This document shows positions 6,191 through 9,442 of a DNA stretch of 9,442 bases, in pieces. Under the pieces are notes generated by a model, which saw only the letters and a program-made list of their open reading frames with translations, searched no databases and was not told the origin of the DNA. The translations under genes and the position numbers were made by a program. This DNA comes from Planctomycetaceae bacterium (lineage in GTDB: Bacteria > Planctomycetota > Planctomycetia > Pirellulales > Thermoguttaceae), in NCBI GenBank assembly GCA_031282385.1, contig JAITDV010000585.1, positions 1-9,442 of the forward strand, read 5' to 3'. Position 1 is the first letter of the stretch. Each line of letters starts with the position of its first letter.

Positions 6191-6604
6191 ATGAAAAATA
6201 ATTTACATATTGTTGGTTGTGTAGTATTCCTTCTGGCTGGAATTTTTGTTGGTTGCAGCAAAAACGTCCAACAGAGCGGTCGGGTTATTTTCGATGACGG
6301 TTCGCCGGTTCCGTGCGGGACGATCTGTTTTATGAACGATACGTACCAAGCAAGCGGAGAAATCCAATCAAATGGAAAATTCACAATCGGTTCGACACGG
6401 GTAAATAATGGCTTACTACCGGGGAATTATAAAGTAGTAATAGCAGGTTCGCACAAAGTTATTGGCACAGGCAATGAAGGTCAACCGTTGTTTGAGGAAT
6501 TGGTTGATGGCAAATTTACAGACCCGGACAAAACTCCGTTGACGGCTGTTGTTCAAGGCAATAATTCTAAATTGGAGTTTAAAGTTGAAAAATTCAAAAA
6601 GTAG
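6191..6604 (+). CDS. Small lipoprotein, planctomycete carboxypeptidase-regulatory-like type
   Basis: The 137-residue product has a signal peptide (MKNNLHIVGCVVFLLAGIFVG) and a probable lipidation Cys22 (FVGC; Phe at -3 is atypical). The mature part reads SGRVIFDDGSPVPCGTICF...ASGEIQSNGKFTIGSTRVNNGLLPGNYKVVIAG. This is a seven-strand-like beta pattern with the 'DG.P...G...F' and 'G.LPG.Y.V' signatures seen in many planctomycete outer-surface lipoproteins. The C-terminus is rich in Lys and hydrophobic residues (LEFKVEKFKK). I chose ATG 6191; a TTG at 6182 would add only three residues. No obvious Shine-Dalgarno precedes it. It follows the second DUF1559 gene just as the first lipoprotein follows the first, but the two lipoproteins share little beyond fold. 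Function is unknown. Confidence 0.8.
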   Translation: MKNNLHIVGCVVFLLAGIFVGCSKNVQQSGRVIFDDGSPVPCGTICFMNDTYQASGEIQSNGKFTIGSTRVNNGLLPGNYKVVIAGSHKVIGTGNEGQPLFEELVDGKFTDPDKTPLTAVVQGNNSKLEFKVEKFKK

Positions 6605-6618
6605 AATTAACGTAATAT

Positions 6619-6675
6619 TTCAGCGGAATTAATATTTTGAGTTGTTAATTAACTCAAAATACTAAATCCGCTGAA
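6619..6675. terminator. Long two-part hairpin, probable bidirectional terminator
   Basis: The outer stem TTCAGCGGA (6619-6627) pairs perfectly with TCCGCTGAA (6667-6675). The inner stem TATTTTGAGTT (6633-6643) pairs perfectly with AACTCAAAATA (6651-6661) around a 7-nt loop. It starts 14 nt after the lipoprotein stop codon and lies between convergent transcription units. There is no long T run directly after the stem, so rho-independent termination is likely but not certain. It is independent of the mobile element that begins at 6687. Confidence 0.6.
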
Positions 6676-6686
6676 TAATTACAAAT

Positions 6687-6915
6687 TAGACCTTTTTTCT
6701 AACCTAAAATACATCAACGCAACAAAAAAACTACACCGAAAACCCGCCTTTAACTCCTCCGAGACCACCCCTAACCCCTCCGAAGGAGGGGAATAAGAAG
6801 ACCCCTCCGAAGGAGGCGAATAAGAAGACGCCTCCGAAGGAGGCGAATTATTCCCCTTATTCCCCTTCTTCGGAGGGATCAGAGGTGGTCTCCTACAGGT
6901 TAGCGAAAAGGTCTA
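6687..6915 (-). mobile_element. MITE-like element copy 7, longest form
   Basis: This 229-nt copy starts TAGACCTTTTTTCTAACCTA and ends GGTTAGCGAAAAGGTCTA. Its core has expanded: three consecutive hairpins of the CCTCCGAAGGAGG type separated by GAATAAGAAGAC spacers, then a duplicated TTATTCCCC unit. AT flanks both ends (AAAT|TAGACC...GGTCTA|ATGA). It separates the + strand lipoprotein gene from the convergent - strand lsrF gene. Confidence 0.83.
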
Positions 6916-6971
6916 ATGAAGTTAGCACTCCGATTTTTACGCAACACATTTAATATTTTCGTTCTTAACTT

Positions 6972-7850
6972 TCAAATTCGTTTTAGTTCTTCATACAATT
7001 TGAATGCTTGTTCGGGTTTGGCGTTGTTGTGGACGACTTCGCGTACTGCTTTTATCATTGCAACAGGATTTTCTGCTTGGAATATGTTGCGTCCCATATC
7101 TACACCTGCGGCACCGTCGTTTATTGCGCGGTATGCCATTTCAAGAGCCTCTTTTTCCGGCAACTTCTTACCGCCCGCAATAACTATCGGCACCGGAACC
7201 GCATTGACAACTTGTGCGAAATTTTCGTTACAATAATATGTCTTTATCACATGTGCGCCGTTTTCAGCACATACGCGGCTTGCCATACCGAGATACCTTG
7301 CATCCCGCACAAGCTCTTTGCCAACAGCAGTAACTCCCATTGTCGGAATCGAATACCGCATTCCAAGATCAACCGTTTTGGCAAGATTACGAATCGTAAC
7401 CGCCTCATGTTTAGGATCGCCTATCGCAACCATTACCGCAAGAAGCGACGCATTGAGACGAATCGCGTCGTCAATATCTATCACGCATTCGTCATTCAAC
7501 TCCGTCAATATAGTTGTACCCGAAGAATAACGTAACGATAAAGGTTTCTTACTTTCAGGCGGAACAATACTACGAATCGCACCACGCGTACACATAATAC
7601 AATCCGCATGTTCAATCAAAGGTACAATTGTCAAATCCATCCTTTCCAAACCGCTTGTCGGTCCCATGATATAACCATGATCAAATGCCAACATCACCGA
7701 ACGACCACTTTTCACACAAAAAATCTGCGACAACCGATTCTTAATTCCCCAATCAAGTTGCGAACTGCCCTTGAGAAAGAATCCTTCTGTTTTTTGCGGG
7801 ATACCAATTCCGAATGTTTTGCCCGCTTGAATACTATCATTATCTGCCAT
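6972..7850 (-). CDS. lsrF: LsrF-type 3-hydroxy-5-phosphonooxypentane-2,4-dione thiolase
   Basis: The 292-residue product is a TIM-barrel enzyme of the DhnA/class I aldolase superfamily and reads like E. coli LsrF from end to end. It has MADNDSIQAGKTF at the start, LDWGIKNRLS, VMLAFDHGYIMGPTSGLER (53-70), ADCIMCTRGAIRSIVPP, IPTMGVTAVGKELVRDARY, HVIKTYY with the putative catalytic Lys203 (the same number I recall for E. coli), PVPIVIAGGKKLPEKEALEM, and GAAGVDMGRNIFQ. LsrF transfers an acetyl group from the phosphorylated AI-2 product to CoA, giving acetyl-CoA and DHAP. The length is normal. The ATG at 7850 lies in AT-rich sequence without a Shine-Dalgarno motif but gives the family N-terminus. 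It lies 196 nt downstream of dhaK on the same strand. Because AI-2 kinase, LsrG and transporter genes are not visible, the substrate could be a related phosphoketose. Confidence 0.88.
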   Translation of the reverse strand: MADNDSIQAGKTFGIGIPQKTEGFFLKGSSQLDWGIKNRLSQIFCVKSGRSVMLAFDHGYIMGPTSGLERMDLTIVPLIEHADCIMCTRGAIRSIVPPESKKPLSLRYSSGTTILTELNDECVIDIDDAIRLNASLLAVMVAIGDPKHEAVTIRNLAKTVDLGMRYSIPTMGVTAVGKELVRDARYLGMASRVCAENGAHVIKTYYCNENFAQVVNAVPVPIVIAGGKKLPEKEALEMAYRAINDGAAGVDMGRNIFQAENPVAMIKAVREVVHNNAKPEQAFKLYEELKRI

Positions 7851-7879
7851 TTTATTTAAATTTGTTAAATGTTATTAAT

Positions 7880-7910
7880 CTGTAACGCCGTCCGAAATAA
7901 TTCGTTACAG
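7880..7910 (-). promoter_or_regulatory. Perfect 8-bp stem-loop in the lsrF leader
   Basis: CTGTAACG (7880-7887) and CGTTACAG (7903-7910) are exact complements around a 15-nt loop, about 30 nt upstream of the lsrF start codon. It could be an operator half-site pair or a leader hairpin. No T run follows, so it is not a convincing terminator. Confidence 0.4.
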
Positions 7911-7920
7911 CTACACTGAC

Positions 7921-8008
7921 CGTAATATAAACTACATAACTCAAACCTGCTTGCCGATAAGCAAACAGACGGATGTAAAGGAAAATTAAATTGTGGACTG
8001 TTTAAATC
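7921..8008 (-). repeat. Second repeat family, copy D, with hairpin
   Basis: Read on the minus strand, this begins TTTAAACAGTCCACAATTTA, continues TTTTCCTTTACATCCG and forms a hairpin CTGTTTGC-TTATCG-GCAAGCAG. Relative to copy A the lower stem changes from TACC/GGTG to TTGC/GCAA, so pairing is retained. It occupies the dhaK-lsrF spacer in the direction of transcription. Confidence 0.55.
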
Positions 8009-8046
8009 CATTGAATTTGCAAGCAAAATAATTCTGCAATTCAACT

Positions 8047-9051
8047 TTATTTTGTAATCCAATATGGGGCGTTGCTTGGTGCGTTTAGATATTTTTGGGT
8101 TTCGTCGTCTAATTTTGCGAGGAACATTTGGAAACCTGCCGCTTCTTGCACCGTTAAAATTTCTTCACAACGTCCGCTAACAACATTGATGCCCGCGTTT
8201 GTCAAGATTTGATGTGCTTTCCTGAAAACAATGAACATCTCCATTAGAGTAGTTGCGCCTGAACCGTTTATTATTAGGAGTGCTTTATCATTTTTTTGCA
8301 ATTTCGCGGCGGGAATGAGGCGATTAACCATTTCTTCTGCGGTTTGGTCGGCAGTCAAGATTTTTTGCGGACCTTTTGCTCCGCCTTCACCGTGTTGTCC
8401 CATTCCGATCATCATTTCATCATCGGCTAATTCTGAAATGTATTGACCTGATTGCGGGTGAGTTGCGGTTTTCATTGTTACGGCGAGGGTTGCCATTGAG
8501 TTACTAAATTTTTCCGCAACAGCCAAAACTTGATCAAGACTTTTGCCCTCTTCCGCAGCTGCACCCGCAATTTTATACAACGGCACACAACCGCCAAGCC
8601 CGCGGCGCTCATCAAGAGGCGCATCTATACCGGCAGCAATATCTTCAGCAGTAAGAATCTTTTTCACATTTATTCCTTCTTTGACCGCCATATTGTAAGC
8701 CATGTCGCCATTCAACACATCGCCCGCATGGTTAAGAATTACAAGAACAATTCCAGCATAATCCTTGAACATTCTTAACGCCTCCAGCACTCGCGGCGCT
8801 CCAGGCGCAGCAAAAATATCGCCAACCACCGAAGCATCAAGCAAACCTTCGCCGACAAAACCACTAAGCGAAGGTTCATGTCCGGATCCGCCAAGCGTAA
8901 CCAACGCAACCTTATTTTTAGGTTTCGGATTTGCACGGACAACTATCCGATCCGAAACAAGTTTAACTTTATCGGAATACGCCAAAGTGTATCCTTGTAA
9001 GAGTTCGGTTGTGATGTTATCTGGATTGTTGACAAATTTTTTCATTACCAT
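8047..9051 (-). CDS. dhaK: DhaK-family dihydroxyacetone (small ketose) kinase subunit
   Basis: The 334-residue product is the substrate-binding subunit of a dihydroxyacetone-type kinase. It shows GGSGHEP (54-60, His58), NHAGDVLNGDMA with Asp111, RRGLGGCVPLYKIAGAAAE (149-167), and GMGQHGEGG with His220. In E. coli DhaK the equivalents are His56, Asp109 and the His218 that binds the ketone covalently. The usual GIHGEPG motif is changed to GQHGEGG, which may mark a paralogous subgroup with another small ketose as substrate. The ending (TVQEAAGFQMFLAKLDDE...NAPSNAPYW) matches the DhaK C-terminus. Length is near normal (E. coli about 356). The first ATG is preferred because GGAG lies 8 nt upstream; starting at Met3 would give E. 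coli numbering exactly. DhaL, which supplies ATP or phospho-transfer, is not in the window. It lies upstream of lsrF, probably in the same operon. Confidence 0.88.
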   Translation of the reverse strand: MVMKKFVNNPDNITTELLQGYTLAYSDKVKLVSDRIVVRANPKPKNKVALVTLGGSGHEPSLSGFVGEGLLDASVVGDIFAAPGAPRVLEALRMFKDYAGIVLVILNHAGDVLNGDMAYNMAVKEGINVKKILTAEDIAAGIDAPLDERRGLGGCVPLYKIAGAAAEEGKSLDQVLAVAEKFSNSMATLAVTMKTATHPQSGQYISELADDEMMIGMGQHGEGGAKGPQKILTADQTAEEMVNRLIPAAKLQKNDKALLIINGSGATTLMEMFIVFRKAHQILTNAGINVVSGRCEEILTVQEAAGFQMFLAKLDDETQKYLNAPSNAPYWITK

Positions 9052-9086
9052 TTTTTTATCTCCATTTTTGGTTTAATTTTGTTTAG

Positions 9087-9191
9087 TTTTAAACTGCCCA
9101 CACTTTAATTTTCCTTTACCTTCACTTGCTTACCTATTGGAAAGCAGACTTTTACTCTCTTGAGCCGTGCAAGTTACAGGACGAACAGTAT
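9087..9191 (+). repeat. Second repeat family, copy C, with hairpin
   Basis: It begins TTTTAAACTGCCCACACTTT, continues TTCCTTTACCTTCACTTGC, has the hairpin TGCTT-(ACCTATTGG)-AAGCA, and ends CTTTTACTCTCTTGAGCC and ACGAACAGTATA. Its direction is opposite to dhaK, whose leader it occupies, so the family cannot be simply a cis leader of the nearest gene. Confidence 0.6.
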
Positions 9192-9285
9192 ATTTGGGGC
9201 AAAAGAAATATTGATAGAAATAATCCTCAATAATGTACTAGTTAGAAATTTTCATTTGCAACCTCTACTGTCCCAAAACCGCACG

Positions 9286-9313
9286 ATTATATTAAGACAT
9301 TCACAACATGCAA
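9286..9313 (-). promoter_or_regulatory. Candidate promoter of dhaK-lsrF
   Basis: On the minus strand TTGCAT (9308-9313) is followed by a 16-nt spacer and TATAAT (9286-9291). This would give a leader of roughly 225 nt before the dhaK start codon, containing copy C of the second repeat family in antisense. The -10 is a perfect consensus, but in such AT-rich sequence that is weak evidence. Confidence 0.35.
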
Positions 9314-9329
9314 GCAGGGGGACATATAT

Positions 9330-9442
9330 TAGACCTTTTCTCTAACCTAAAAATACATCAACGCAACAAAAAAACTACAACGAAAAACCGACTTTAACTC
9401 CTCCGAGACCACCCCTAACCCCTCCGAAGGAGGGGAATAAGA
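9330..9442 (-). mobile_element. MITE-like element copy 8, cut by window end
   Basis: The terminus TAGACCTTTTCTCTAACCTA, the asymmetric arm AAATACATCAACGCAACAAA, and the inner arm GAGACCACCCCTAACCCCTCC followed by GAAGGAGGGG are present. The rest lies beyond the window. Orientation is the same as copies 4, 6 and 7. Confidence 0.8.

Noticed and set aside
7008..7535. Plus-strand 175-codon frame antisense to lsrF
   Set aside because: The opposite strand encodes a full-length, well conserved LsrF. This frame is Cys/His/Arg-rich with no recognisable domain.
8231..9076. Several plus-strand frames antisense to dhaK
   Set aside because: They are shadows of the DhaK coding sequence, which has all catalytic motifs.
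9160..9345. 61-codon plus-strand frame near the right end
   Set aside because: It overlaps the second repeat family and runs into an element copy. It has no ribosome binding site and no protein-like pattern.
1..9442. Possible CRISPR array from the repeated GC-rich hairpin phrases
   Set aside because: The repeats are irregularly spaced by whole genes, have terminal inverted repeats and variable internal modules, and are not separated by uniform unique spacers. No cas gene is present.
1..9442. tRNA or rRNA genes
   Set aside because: I saw no cloverleaf with a TTCRANYC-type arm and no ribosomal RNA signature on either strand. The hairpins present belong to the repeat families.

Overview
The window looks like a piece of an AT-rich chromosome from a Planctomycetota bacterium. 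The main clue is two large proteins with a prepilin-type N-terminus running straight into the LLLPA(I/V)QAAREAA signature of the DUF1559 family, each with a C-terminal H-X9-DG motif. Two small secreted lipoproteins carry the 'DGKP...G.TD..G.Y' beta-sandwich fold that is common in this phylum. Taxonomy is inferred from these families only.

Layout. Positions 1-782 hold three copies of a dispersed palindromic element and about 200 nt of unassigned sequence. Positions 789-1578 (+) hold thiS (thiamine sulfur carrier) and a TrpG/PabA-type glutaminase, 10 nt apart. Positions 2227-6604 (+) hold an alternating series: DUF1559 protein, lipoprotein, DUF1559 protein, lipoprotein. Positions 6972-9051 (-) hold dhaK followed by an LsrF-type thiolase/aldolase, probably co-transcribed. 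LsrF chemistry yields dihydroxyacetone phosphate (DHAP) and DhaK-type enzymes phosphorylate small ketoses, so these two plausibly belong to one ketose or AI-2-like catabolic route. The ATP subunit DhaL and other lsr genes are not in the window.

The most unusual material is non-coding. Eight copies (two cut by the window edges) of a 143-229 nt MITE-like element fill most intergenic gaps, about 1.46 kb or 15% of the window. Each intact copy has imperfect terminal inverted repeats near TAGACCTTTTCKCTAACCT, an inner inverted repeat, and a variable core of short GC-rich hairpins with GAA or TTC loops. A copy lies on both sides of each transcription unit. One copy ends 6 nt before the thiS start codon and seems to supply its Shine-Dalgarno sequence. 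A second family of about 90-100 nt with a conserved hairpin occurs four times.

A run of 15 G residues lies inside the first DUF1559 gene, between its start codon and the prepilin cleavage site. A one-base change in that run would abolish the protein, so it is a candidate phase-variation switch for a secreted or pseudopilin-like protein.
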